From CALKZN01 sp050633785 (GTDB lineage: Bacteria; Pseudomonadota; Gammaproteobacteria; Arenicellales; Arenicellaceae), in assembly GCA_050633785.1 (NCBI GenBank), contig JBOEHE010000070.1, positions 1 through 64,000 of the forward strand: a DNA stretch of 64,000 bases. The letters are read 5' to 3'. The position numbers were made by a program, and so were the translations under genes. Shown here piece by piece: positions 37,343-45,225 of the stretch (position 1 is the stretch's first letter; each line of letters opens with the position of its first letter). Under the pieces are notes generated by a model. That model worked only from the letters and a program-made list of their open reading frames with translations. It had not been told where the DNA came from and ran no database searches.

Positions 37343-37374
37343 ATTTAAAATGAGTTTCGTTTGCTTCGACTGAA

Positions 37375-37403
37375 ATTAAACACCGTAGCCGACATTAACG
37401 CAA
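37375..37403 (-). promoter_or_regulatory. Probable promoter of the ilv leader
   Basis: -35 TTGCGT, 17-bp spacer, -10 TTTAAT on the minus strand. Transcription would begin near 37368, about 25 nt ahead of the leader peptide start. Confidence 0.5.
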
Positions 37404-37427
37404 CTTTTTTCCACTATATTGCTCTTA

Positions 37428-37847
37428 TTAACTCGTTTTTTTCGCTGTTTTCTTTGAAGAACTCGACTTTTTCACTTTTTTCTTTGTCGTTTTCTTAGTT
37501 GAGCTTGTCTTCTTTTTGCTTGACGCTTTCTTGTCAGTCACTTTTTTCTTAGCTGTTGCCTTAGTTTTTTTGGCTTTACTGCTAGCCGTTGTTTTTTTGT
37601 CCGCCGCTTTTTTACTGGCAGTGCTTTTAGACTTTTTAGCAGCAGTAGCTTTGCCTGGTTTAGCTCGACAAAAGGCAGCCACTTTAGCGCCGTCTTTACG
37701 TTTATAGGCAGCAACCCAGCTACAGGAATTACTGGCTCCACAAGCGGTTTTAGATTTTCCTTTACAACTGGCTGCGTATGACTGGGTTGAGAACAGCCCA
37801 ATGCTGACAACCAGAGAAACCAACAGCGACAATACTGTCTTTTTCAT
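37428..37847 (-). CDS. Exported Cys-containing protein with a long lysine-rich tail
   Basis: A 139-residue protein with a clear signal peptide (MKKTVLSLLVSLVVSIGLF..SYA, cleavage after about residue 25). A short Cys-rich segment follows (CKGKS-x-ACGAS-x-SCSW and FCRAKPG, four Cys). The last ~70 residues are almost only Lys, Ala, Ser and Thr, like the tails of histone H1-like or AlgP proteins. Those proteins are cytoplasmic DNA binders, whereas this one looks secreted. The role is unknown; the tail could bind DNA, LPS or other polyanions outside the cell. It stands alone between the ilv leader and the dCTP deaminase gene. Confidence 0.75.
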   Translation of the reverse strand: MKKTVLSLLVSLVVSIGLFSTQSYAASCKGKSKTACGASNSCSWVAAYKRKDGAKVAAFCRAKPGKATAAKKSKSTASKKAADKKTTASSKAKKTKATAKKKVTDKKASSKKKTSSTKKTTKKKVKKSSSSKKTAKKTS

Positions 37848-37986
37848 TTCTGTACCTCTAAACTATTATTTAAACTATTATTGAACAGCAAAATTAAACC
37901 ACACTAACGCCCTGAAAACACACAAATACCACTGAAACCGTGTAAAACTTTGTTACCAGATTTCGCCATCAACCCAAGCTATAAGT

Positions 37987-39090
37987 TCAAGCGGTCAATT
38001 GAAAATGTTTACTCAGCTTTAAACCTTGTGATTGATAGTTGGAATTAAGGTCCGTTCCATAAACCCTTTGTGGCAACTCTGTCAGGCATTCATATTTCAG
38101 ACGCCCCACATATTGACCGTGTTCAAGTAGAAAAGGCACATCATAAGAACGCACTTCCAACACCGCCCTTGATCCCTTACCACCGGCTTCGGGAGCCCCA
38201 AATCCTGGATCAAAAAAACCAGCATAATGCACTCTGAATTCACCAACAAGAGTATCATAAGCCACCATCTCAGCAGCATGATCAACAGGCACATGCACGG
38301 CTTCCTGCGATGCCAGAATATAAAATTCACCTGGATCAAGGATCAAACCATTATCCTGCTGGCGATAAATCGGTTCCCAGAAATCCTCAACTCTATAGGC
38401 ACCAACCTGATCAACATCTATTACACCAGCATGGCGTTTTGCTCGATAACCAATCAAACCATTTTGCTGAGTACCATTCACATCCGCAGTCAATGGAATC
38501 CCTCCTTTGATATGATCTTCAGACAATTTCAAATCAACCAGATCTCGTGTTTGGTGCAATGACACATGCTCAGAATCGTCAAGAAAAGGGTTTCCAGAAC
38601 GTATTCGGAGTTGCGACAACCGAGTTCCAGGACGAACCAGAACACTAAACGTTTGCGGGCAAATCTCCGCATACAGTTCACCTTGATAACCAGATACTAC
38701 CTGATCAAATTCACGACCATAATCAACGATCATTCGTGTAAAAACATCCAACCGACCCGTTGAACTTTTTGGGTTTGCAGCAGCTGACAAACTTTTTGGC
38801 AGGACCAGTGATTCCATTAATGGAACGATATAAACGCAATCTTTTTCCAGAACAGCTCCGGCGCTTAAGTCAATCTGATGCATGGCCAATTTATCCAGAC
38901 ACTCAAGCACAGTGCGTTTAGAACCAGGCAAGAAAGAAGTTCTTACTCGATAAGCCACGTTGCCAAGGCGAAGATCAAGACTTGCAGGTTGAATCTGCTC
39001 TGCCTTGATCGGCAAGTCACTCTTAATACAATTATCAACTATCAGTTGCTGCAAATGCTGAGAAGGTAATGCGCCGCGATGTGTAATCAT
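37987..39090 (-). CDS. dcd: 2'-deoxycytidine 5'-triphosphate deaminase, long form
   Basis: A 367-residue protein of the dUTPase/Dcd fold, with two tandem Dcd-like halves. The N-terminal half has QPASLDLRLGNVAYRVR and AAANPKSSTGRLDVFTRMI. The C-terminal half has LILDPGEFYILASQEAVHVP and HYAGFFDPGFG with FLLEHGQYVGRLKYE. The long form is typical of alphaproteobacteria and some gammas; the standard E. coli Dcd is about 190 residues. It makes dUTP for thymidylate synthesis. It follows the PPOX-like gene on the same strand. Confidence 0.9.
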   Translation of the reverse strand: MITHRGALPSQHLQQLIVDNCIKSDLPIKAEQIQPASLDLRLGNVAYRVRTSFLPGSKRTVLECLDKLAMHQIDLSAGAVLEKDCVYIVPLMESLVLPKSLSAAANPKSSTGRLDVFTRMIVDYGREFDQVVSGYQGELYAEICPQTFSVLVRPGTRLSQLRIRSGNPFLDDSEHVSLHQTRDLVDLKLSEDHIKGGIPLTADVNGTQQNGLIGYRAKRHAGVIDVDQVGAYRVEDFWEPIYRQQDNGLILDPGEFYILASQEAVHVPVDHAAEMVAYDTLVGEFRVHYAGFFDPGFGAPEAGGKGSRAVLEVRSYDVPFLLEHGQYVGRLKYECLTELPQRVYGTDLNSNYQSQGLKLSKHFQLTA

Positions 39091-39138
39091 TTATGTTTAC
39101 TGGTTGTCGCTCCGCTTGAGTTGCAAGCGTTTGCGTTG

Positions 39139-39543
39139 TTAACGTTTATTTTGTCCATTTTCCATTTGCAGCTCTAAAACACAATAGTTTTTGTGCCTGC
39201 ATCCCCGGCGCAACCATTTCATGAACCGAGCAAATATCGGCTTCAAACCATATTTGCGTAACGTCGCAGAGAATAACCAGGGAAATTCGCTTTCAGCATG
39301 AACTGAAGCTGTAGCCAATACCCAATCACCCCGACGGTTTCCATTGCTATCGGTAGCAGCCAATTTAATGGTGTTATTGCAAAAGACACGATCAACCTTA
39401 GGACTTGATGCTGGCACACGGATGTATACGGATTGATCTTTCTGCACGAAAAAAAGAGGCGTCTGATAACACTTTCCTTCATCGTCAGTTGATTCAACAA
39501 CTAGGGTTTCACCCTGAAATATCGTTTGTTTTTTTTCTGCCAC
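39139..39543 (-). CDS. PPOX-class split-barrel flavoprotein-like protein
   Basis: A small protein of the FMN-binding split-barrel superfamily. The pattern TPLFFVQKDQSVYIRVPASSPKVDRVFCN followed by an RKYG motif fits PPOX-class oxidoreductases, which bind FMN, F420 or heme. A TTG at 39576 would extend it by 11 residues; the GTG at 39543 is equally open and gives a family-like start. The cofactor and substrate are unknown. It lies 50 bp ahead of the dCTP deaminase gene. Confidence 0.62.
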   Translation of the reverse strand: MAEKKQTIFQGETLVVESTDDEGKCYQTPLFFVQKDQSVYIRVPASSPKVDRVFCNNTIKLAATDSNGNRRGDWVLATASVHAESEFPWLFSATLRKYGLKPIFARFMKWLRRGCRHKNYCVLELQMENGQNKR

Positions 39544-39734
39544 TATAGTTATAAAACCGCCTGGTTGGCGGTTCAATACGGATTAAGTGGGCGGATTTTA
39601 TGCAAAAAACAGTCTAGATTAAAGATTTTTTATACTTCTTTACCGAAAAAGACAGCCACTTTATTCAGCATCAAACAAGCAAGCTATTGTAAACAAAGAG
39701 ATAAACCAAAAAATTCTTCTATAAAAAAGGCCAA

Positions 39735-39836
39735 TAAAAAAGCCCCATGCCTGGGGTTAAGGCAATGGGGCTAGGAGGGGTCAGAAGGAAAGAGTTACAA
39801 TGTAAACCTTCTTTTTGAATACAGCTAGGTATTCGA
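39735..39836 (-). ncRNA. Candidate sigma-54/GlrR-controlled small RNA (GlmY-like position)
   Basis: About 100 nt on the minus strand, divergent from the GlrK gene. It begins at the site predicted by the sigma-54 promoter at 39847-39863. The first bases form a hairpin GAATAC / GTATTC (39834-39817). A second follows (AGAAGG / CCTTCT enclosing TTACA / TGTAA, 39812-39783). Then comes an unpaired UGACCCCUCCU, complementary to Shine-Dalgarno sequences, and a strong terminator (39772-39741, stems AGCCCCA/TGGGGCT and TGCCT/AGGCA) with six U. No protein frame fits. In enterobacteria GlrR activates the sigma-54 promoter of the small RNA glmY next to glrK; the arrangement here is parallel, but I see no GlmY sequence similarity. 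Confidence 0.72.
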
Positions 39837-39846
39837 AAATATATAT

Positions 39847-39863
39847 AGCATTTTGCGTGCCAA
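39847..39863 (-). promoter_or_regulatory. Sigma-54 promoter
   Basis: TTGGCACGCAAAATGCT on the minus strand matches the -24/-12 consensus TTGGCACGNNNNTTGCW with two mismatches and exact GG-to-GC spacing (10 bases). The predicted start is near 39836. Confidence 0.75.
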
Positions 39864-39955
39864 AAAAATAAAAAAGCAGAATATCAAAGACTTACAGGTC
39901 TTTTTAAACACAATCAAAAATTTGAAATGAAATTCACTCTTTTTTCAGTCAAATA

Positions 39956-39973
39956 TGTCGCTTTTTTGTGACG
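39956..39973. promoter_or_regulatory. GlrR-like enhancer site 1
   Basis: TGTC-N10-GACG, one mismatch from the GlrR site TGTC-N10-GACA. It lies about 95 bp upstream of the sigma-54 promoter, a normal enhancer distance. Confidence 0.6.
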
Positions 39974-40021
39974 CATTTAAGCAATAATACCCTAAGGTGC
40001 TGTATTATCTAAATAAAATAC

Positions 40022-40039
40022 TGTCTCATATTTAATACA
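40022..40039. promoter_or_regulatory. GlrR-like enhancer site 2
   Basis: TGTC-N10-TACA, one mismatch from TGTC-N10-GACA, 66 bp further upstream of the sigma-54 promoter than site 1. Confidence 0.5.
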
Positions 40040-40151
40040 TTTGATTTTCAACGCAGTTTATCGCATGGTTACATGAAACACCTGGACGGTTGCGAGCAAT
40101 AATACCGCTAACCGACAACCATAATAAAAAATAAAACCAAGATTATTTATC

Positions 40152-41561
40152 GTGTTTAAACCTAAATCCACCACACAAATAACACTTATCTGCTTTGGCC
40201 TTGTCGTCATTCCACTGTTTCTGGCCCTTATATTCAGCGTTTATCAGCTAGACAATATTGACCAGAAACTGTCTGAAACTCTCGAAAAGAATGCAGAAGT
40301 CTCTCTCCAGTCCAAAGGCATATACAATATTATCAATGGGCTGGAAAGAAGTGCCAAACAGTATATCGTCCTCAAAGACATTGAAATCCTCGAGAACTAC
40401 AATGAACTGGTATCTCAACTGGAAGACCGTTATAAAGCAATAGAACGACTTAACCTCCCCCCTGAGATCATTACATTTATACACCAACTCAGCAAAGACA
40501 CGCAAAATGTTCGCGGCAATCTGTTCGATAAAGATACCAAACAGATAAACGCTCTATCATCTATTTTCAGTCGCCTACGCGCCACAGATGACAAACTCAG
40601 TGACGCCATCCAGGAGTATTCAAAACAATCAATATCCGGCCTGATCAGCGAAAGCAAGCGAATCAAAAACATGCTATCCATCATGAGCATCCTGCTAATC
40701 CCGAGCATTTTGCTGTTGATTGCCTATTTCAGCCGAATCATCAATAAGCCCATTGGTCAACTAAGGGTAGCAATAGAAAAAATTGGTAAACAACATCTAG
40801 AGCAACCCATCAAGGTCAGTGGCCCCAAAAACCTGCAGATACTGGGTCGCAGACTGGAATGGTTGCGTGTTCAATTGAAAGAACTGGATTCACAGAAAAA
40901 ACAATTCTTACAACATGTATCCCACGAGCTGAAAACCCCGCTGACAGCCATTCGTGAAGGCACTGAATTATTGAGCGATCAGGTGATTGGCCCACTTAAT
41001 GAGAAGCAACATGAAGTCACAGACATACTGAAAACAAATAGCAAGCAACTGCAACACCAGATAGAAGATTTGCTTGCCTACAATAAAACCATTGTTGAAT
41101 CAGACATCACTCGCCGAATTGAATTGCCTTTAAACGAAGTCATTACTGAAGCCATCGACGAACAGAAACTGTCAATCAAGGGTCGCAAGTTAAAAATCAA
41201 AACCAGCCTGAAAAGTATCAGCCTCAAAGTTGATCCAGAACAAATGTTGGTTATTTTCCGTAACTTATTATCCAACGCTATTAAATACTCTCCCCCAGGT
41301 GGAGAAATAAAAATTTCCTTAAAAGAAAAAACCAGTTATGCAGAATTTAATATAGAAGACAGTGGACCCGGTATTCATATAGAAGAACGAGAAGAAGTAT
41401 TCAGCGCTTTCTACAAAGGAAAAAAAGATGGCACTGGGTATATGAAGGGCACTGGCCTGGGATTAGCCATTGTCAAACAGTTTATCGACTTCCACAAAGG
41501 TGAAATTAAATTAATTGATAGTAACCGGGGTGCACACTTTAGAATACGCCTGCCGATATAA
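40152..41561 (+). CDS. glrK: Sensor histidine kinase, GlrK/QseE-like
   Basis: A 469-residue inner-membrane kinase starting at GTG. Two transmembrane segments (about 10-32 and 175-195) enclose a periplasmic sensor. A HAMP domain follows, then the H-box FLQHVSHELKTPLTAIREG with the phospho-accepting His. The N-box NLLSNAIKYSPPGGE and G-boxes DSGPGI and GTGLGLAIVK complete the ATPase. Its gene order with a QseG-like lipoprotein and a GlrR regulator identifies the system, which in enterobacteria senses envelope state and controls the GlmY small RNA. Confidence 0.92.
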   Translation: MFKPKSTTQITLICFGLVVIPLFLALIFSVYQLDNIDQKLSETLEKNAEVSLQSKGIYNIINGLERSAKQYIVLKDIEILENYNELVSQLEDRYKAIERLNLPPEIITFIHQLSKDTQNVRGNLFDKDTKQINALSSIFSRLRATDDKLSDAIQEYSKQSISGLISESKRIKNMLSIMSILLIPSILLLIAYFSRIINKPIGQLRVAIEKIGKQHLEQPIKVSGPKNLQILGRRLEWLRVQLKELDSQKKQFLQHVSHELKTPLTAIREGTELLSDQVIGPLNEKQHEVTDILKTNSKQLQHQIEDLLAYNKTIVESDITRRIELPLNEVITEAIDEQKLSIKGRKLKIKTSLKSISLKVDPEQMLVIFRNLLSNAIKYSPPGGEIKISLKEKTSYAEFNIEDSGPGIHIEEREEVFSAFYKGKKDGTGYMKGTGLGLAIVKQFIDFHKGEIKLIDSNRGAHFRIRLPI

Positions 41562-41634
41562 TCTATAGGTCTTTGGATGTTTTGTTGGCAGCAAAACCTG
41601 AACAAACGTAAAACAGTCTCTCAAATCAACAACT

Positions 41635-42303
41635 ATGATTAACAATTTTATCAAATTCACCTTACTTTCAACGGCTATAGTACTAGTTGGCTGCGATGGC
41701 ACTCTATTAAAAACTACAGTCGAACAACCTGAAGAAACACCTACAATCACCCCGCCCCCTGAAGTTGTCGAAAAAAGCAGCTACCTTCCTTGCGAAACAG
41801 CCTGCAGTGATGAAGAAATTAACGCCAATATAGATTTCTGGCTGGAAAGTAATGATAGCCTTGGTTTTTATCAATGGTTTAATGTAGCTCTTCCCCAAAA
41901 CAATAAACTAATATACAAACAACTCACAGCCAAGCATGCAGAAATGGCAGAAGATCCGATAGCCAATCTATACCTATCGTTAATATTAAGCCACCCTGAT
42001 ACCAAATACCGAGATACTGCAAAAGCCATCTTTCATGTCAATAAATTTCAAAAAAACAGTTTACAGAAAGATCGTAACTATCAATTCTCTCTATTCATAA
42101 GCCGCCAATTGCGTGATAGACGAAACATGGTTTCGCAACGCTTTAAATTGCGAGAGAGGAATATTCAGTTAGAACATGAGCTAACTGAAGCACAGAAGAA
42201 TAATGCAGCGACAAAAAATCAGCTGGAGCAACTCAAAACTATTGAGAAATCTCTATTGAAGCAACAGTCGCAAGAAACCAAGAAATATCGAGTGGTAAAA
42301 TGA
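41635..42303 (+). CDS. QseG-like outer-membrane lipoprotein
   Basis: A 222-residue protein with a lipoprotein signal (lipobox VLVGC, Cys at about residue 20), a Pro/Thr-rich linker, a helical middle domain, and a C-terminal coiled coil (LRERNIQLEHELTEAQ). QseG has this layout and is encoded between glrK and glrR in enterobacteria, where it activates the kinase GlrK. Sequence similarity is weak, so position carries much of the assignment. Its stop overlaps the glrR start (ATGA). Confidence 0.75.
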   Translation: MINNFIKFTLLSTAIVLVGCDGTLLKTTVEQPEETPTITPPPEVVEKSSYLPCETACSDEEINANIDFWLESNDSLGFYQWFNVALPQNNKLIYKQLTAKHAEMAEDPIANLYLSLILSHPDTKYRDTAKAIFHVNKFQKNSLQKDRNYQFSLFISRQLRDRRNMVSQRFKLRERNIQLEHELTEAQKNNAATKNQLEQLKTIEKSLLKQQSQETKKYRVVK

Positions 42304-43634
42304 CCGCAAAAATATTGGTTGTCGACGATGACCAAGACTTATTAAAATTGATTTCCATCCGTCTGGATGCCAATAATTATAGTGTTTCCACTGCAGAAAG
42401 CGGTGAACAAGCCCTATCTTTATTGCCCATCCTGAAACCCGATCTGGTTATCACAGATCTGAAGATGGATGGCATTAATGGGATGGAACTGTTTGAACAG
42501 ATCCATCACCAGCACCCAACCCTGCCAGTTATTATTCTGACTGCGCATGGCACTATCCCTGAGGCAGTGGAAGCCACTCAGAGCGGTGTGGCTGACTTTC
42601 TCGCCAAACCCTTTGAAAGCTCCAGCCTGATAAATTGCATTGAGTCAGCCTTATCGACATCTGGCTACACCGCTGCTATAAGCGACAAAACGGCCTCATG
42701 GCGTGAGAATATCATCAGTCAAAGCCCTTTGATTGATGAGATGCTCAGCAAGATAGAAAAAATTGCTCCAACTGACGCTTCAGTTTTGATTCAAAGCGAA
42801 AGTGGAACCGGTAAAGAATTACTGGCCCAGGCAATCCACCTGGCCAGCAAACGTTCAAAACACAAATTTGTTCCTGTTAACTGCGCCGCCATTCCAGAAT
42901 CTCTTTTTGAATCTGAACTATTTGGCCATCTGAAAGGCTCTTTTACTGGCGCCACTTCAGATCACAAAGGTTTATTCCGAGATGCAGATAAAGGCACTTT
43001 ATTCCTGGATGAAATTGGTGATATGCCACTCAGCTTTCAAAGTAAGCTGCTTCGAGTTCTACAGGAAAAAGTAGTGAGACCCGTTGGGTCAACTGAGGTC
43101 TACCCTATTAATGTCAGGGTACTATCGGCGACACACCATAATTTAATGGAAGCCGTAGAACAGGGAGATTTCCGTGAAGACTTGTACTACCGTCTTAATG
43201 TACTCACTCTGGAATTGCCACCTCTGCGAAATCGCCAGGAAGACATTCCATTACTGGCCAATCATTTTTTACAGAAGCTATTGCCGGGTAAAAGAATTTC
43301 TTTTTCCCAAGAAGCTATGAAAATACTGATTGAAGCACCTTGGCCTGGAAATATCAGGCAACTGCTCAACATTGTCGAGCAATGCGCCATCTTGTCATCA
43401 ACCCCGATAATACCAACCTCTCTGGTTGAAAATGCCTTGAATGGGCAATCCAGCAACATTCAATCTTATACGGCTGCTCAAAACGAATTTGAACGGGAAT
43501 ATTTCTTTAAACTCATGCAGATGACGGCTGGCAATGTGACTGAAGCGGCTAAAATTGCGCAAAAAAACAGAACAGAACTCTATCGATATTTATCGAAACA
43601 CCATCTTGAACCCAAAATGTTTCGTGCCAGCTGA
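42300..43634 (+). CDS. glrR: Sigma-54-dependent response regulator GlrR
   Basis: A 444-residue NtrC-type activator. The receiver domain has ILVVDDDQDLLKL and the phospho-acceptor Asp in LVITDLKMDG. The AAA+ domain has Walker A QSESGTGKELL, the sigma-54 contact loop written GSFTGA instead of the usual GAFTGA, and FLDEIGDMP. The C-terminal Fis-type HTH (MTAGNVTEAAKIAQKNRTE) matches E. coli GlrR closely. It is the last gene of glrK-qseG-glrR and the probable activator of the divergent small RNA. Confidence 0.94.
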   Translation: MTAKILVVDDDQDLLKLISIRLDANNYSVSTAESGEQALSLLPILKPDLVITDLKMDGINGMELFEQIHHQHPTLPVIILTAHGTIPEAVEATQSGVADFLAKPFESSSLINCIESALSTSGYTAAISDKTASWRENIISQSPLIDEMLSKIEKIAPTDASVLIQSESGTGKELLAQAIHLASKRSKHKFVPVNCAAIPESLFESELFGHLKGSFTGATSDHKGLFRDADKGTLFLDEIGDMPLSFQSKLLRVLQEKVVRPVGSTEVYPINVRVLSATHHNLMEAVEQGDFREDLYYRLNVLTLELPPLRNRQEDIPLLANHFLQKLLPGKRISFSQEAMKILIEAPWPGNIRQLLNIVEQCAILSSTPIIPTSLVENALNGQSSNIQSYTAAQNEFEREYFFKLMQMTAGNVTEAAKIAQKNRTELYRYLSKHHLEPKMFRAS

Positions 43635-43693
43635 GAAATATCAAACCACGACATTTAAAATATCATAACAATATTAATGATTAATTGCGGGCG

Positions 43694-43734
43694 TAGCAGA
43701 TCAGTCAGCCCGGATAACACGGGCTAAGCTGCTA
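43694..43734. terminator. Nested hairpin after glrR
   Basis: Inner stem AGCCCG / CGGGCT (43707-43725) inside an outer stem TAGCAG / CTGCTA (43694-43734), 60 bp after glrR. No U-run follows, so it is a weak terminator candidate. Confidence 0.4.
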
Positions 43735-43804
43735 TTAATAAGTTGGTTCTTGTGAAGCTCTTGGTCGAGCTTCTATTAAGCTTTTCTTGAATTCTATTGA
43801 GCTG

Positions 43805-44011
43805 CTATTGAACTTCGAAATACGCTTTATGCAAGGTCACACAACGCGCATTACCTTGAGCATTTGAATATTTTTCTTTGATCAGGGCCACATCAAAATC
43901 AAAAAGACTTCGATATTTTACAGGAATGCCTTCAAAGATATTATCTGGAGTGTTGTAAGCGAAAACAATTTTAACCGGGTTATCGTTCGAGATTATTTTA
44001 TTATTTTTCAT
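43805..44011 (-). CDS. Small hypothetical protein
   Basis: A 68-residue frame beginning M-K-N-N-K-I-I-S-N-D-N-P, with no signal peptide or membrane segment and one Cys. The upstream AAAAAGAGAG can serve as a ribosome-binding site. I do not recognise it. It lies convergent to glrR and after the LysR gene on the same strand. It may be real, but support is limited. Confidence 0.4.
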   Translation of the reverse strand: MKNNKIISNDNPVKIVFAYNTPDNIFEGIPVKYRSLFDFDVALIKEKYSNAQGNARCVTLHKAYFEVQ

Positions 44012-44208
44012 TATCTGCTCTCTTTTTCCGTCTTATATTATTGTTATTTTTATTAGGCTTTTTTATTATTCGTCAGCCCTTATGACAATAAGTATATATC
44101 ATGGATAAAACTATGTCATGATAGATTTTACTTTTTATTACAATGTTCATATGGACAGCAGCAACTGTTACAGCAAAGACAAGCGCCTATCAACACGAGG
44201 AGCCTGCA

Positions 44209-45084
44209 TTAACACAAGGCTTGCTCTATATAATGAACCAACCTGTCAACTGCAGGCATTTGCAAATCAGGCTTGGTTCTCAAGCGCATTCCAACCTTTG
44301 CCATAGGTGGAAAAGCAGGATCCACCGGCATCACATATAAATTCTCCGGCACTGATGTCTTAGCTAAAACAGTGACCCCGATACCTTCTTGCAGTGCAGC
44401 TTGGATTCCGGAAATATCGACAATGGTGTAAACGATACGCCATGGAATTTTCATTTTTTCCAAACTGGCTAAAGCCTGCTGCCGATACAAACAACCTTCT
44501 GGAGCAACAATCAATGGCACCTCCTTATTCTGACGCAAATTAAATCGCTTTGCTCCAACCCAGACCAGATCATCATAACGAATGAAATCTTCCGCGTGCT
44601 CATGTTGAAGGCTATTCTCACCTTGATCTAACAATGTCAAGGTAAAGATAACGTCATAACCTTCACTGGCAAAATCTTTGCGCAAATTACTACTCAAGTC
44701 ACACTGAACCTCTAGAGACACCTGAGGATTATTGCGAGAAAAGCTCCCCAGAACCTTGGGCAGCACACTGGTTGCAAATTCACTAGGAATTCCCAAACGA
44801 ATATTTCCACGCAAAGCCTGCGGATTCAGTTCATTCAAAACATGGTCGTTTAAAGCCAGAATCTGACGCGCATAGTTGACTAAAATCTCACCTTGCGGAC
44901 TTAAGGTAAAGTTATGTCCCTGGCGTTCAAATAAGGTTTGACCAACGGTCTGTTCCAATTTTTTCATTTGCAGACTCAAAGCTGATTGCGAACGCCCGAT
45001 AACCTCGCCGGCTTTAGTAAAACTTTCCATATCCGCAATAATGACCATAGAGCGCAAGAAGTCTGTTGGTAGGTGTTTATACAT
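44209..45084 (-). CDS. LysR-family transcriptional regulator
   Basis: A 291-residue regulator. The winged HTH is at the N-terminus (SMVIIADMESFTKAGEVIGRSQSALSLQMKKLEQ), followed by a LysR substrate-binding domain. It is divergent from glyA with a 141-bp gap, the usual arrangement for a LysR regulator and its target, so control of the glycine/serine genes is plausible. The effector is unknown. Confidence 0.93.
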   Translation of the reverse strand: MYKHLPTDFLRSMVIIADMESFTKAGEVIGRSQSALSLQMKKLEQTVGQTLFERQGHNFTLSPQGEILVNYARQILALNDHVLNELNPQALRGNIRLGIPSEFATSVLPKVLGSFSRNNPQVSLEVQCDLSSNLRKDFASEGYDVIFTLTLLDQGENSLQHEHAEDFIRYDDLVWVGAKRFNLRQNKEVPLIVAPEGCLYRQQALASLEKMKIPWRIVYTIVDISGIQAALQEGIGVTVLAKTSVPENLYVMPVDPAFPPMAKVGMRLRTKPDLQMPAVDRLVHYIEQALC

Positions 45085-45225
45085 TCGATTAGTTTTTCAA
45101 ATCAAGAGATTGAAATTAACAATTTTACAAATAAACATTTAATCATAAATAATGCTCCAAAGAAAATGTACTCGTTAATAACCAACAACGATTAAAACAC
45201 GCAACAATTAATAGAATACGCAACT

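Noticed and set aside
37092..37373. Plus-strand frame over the ilv leader, ending with a Thr/Ile-rich stretch
   Set aside because: It is the complement of the minus-strand leader peptide and attenuator and has no gene downstream on its strand.
40082..40098. Possible sigma-54 promoter for glrK on the plus strand
   Set aside because: GG and GC are correctly spaced, but about five consensus positions are wrong.
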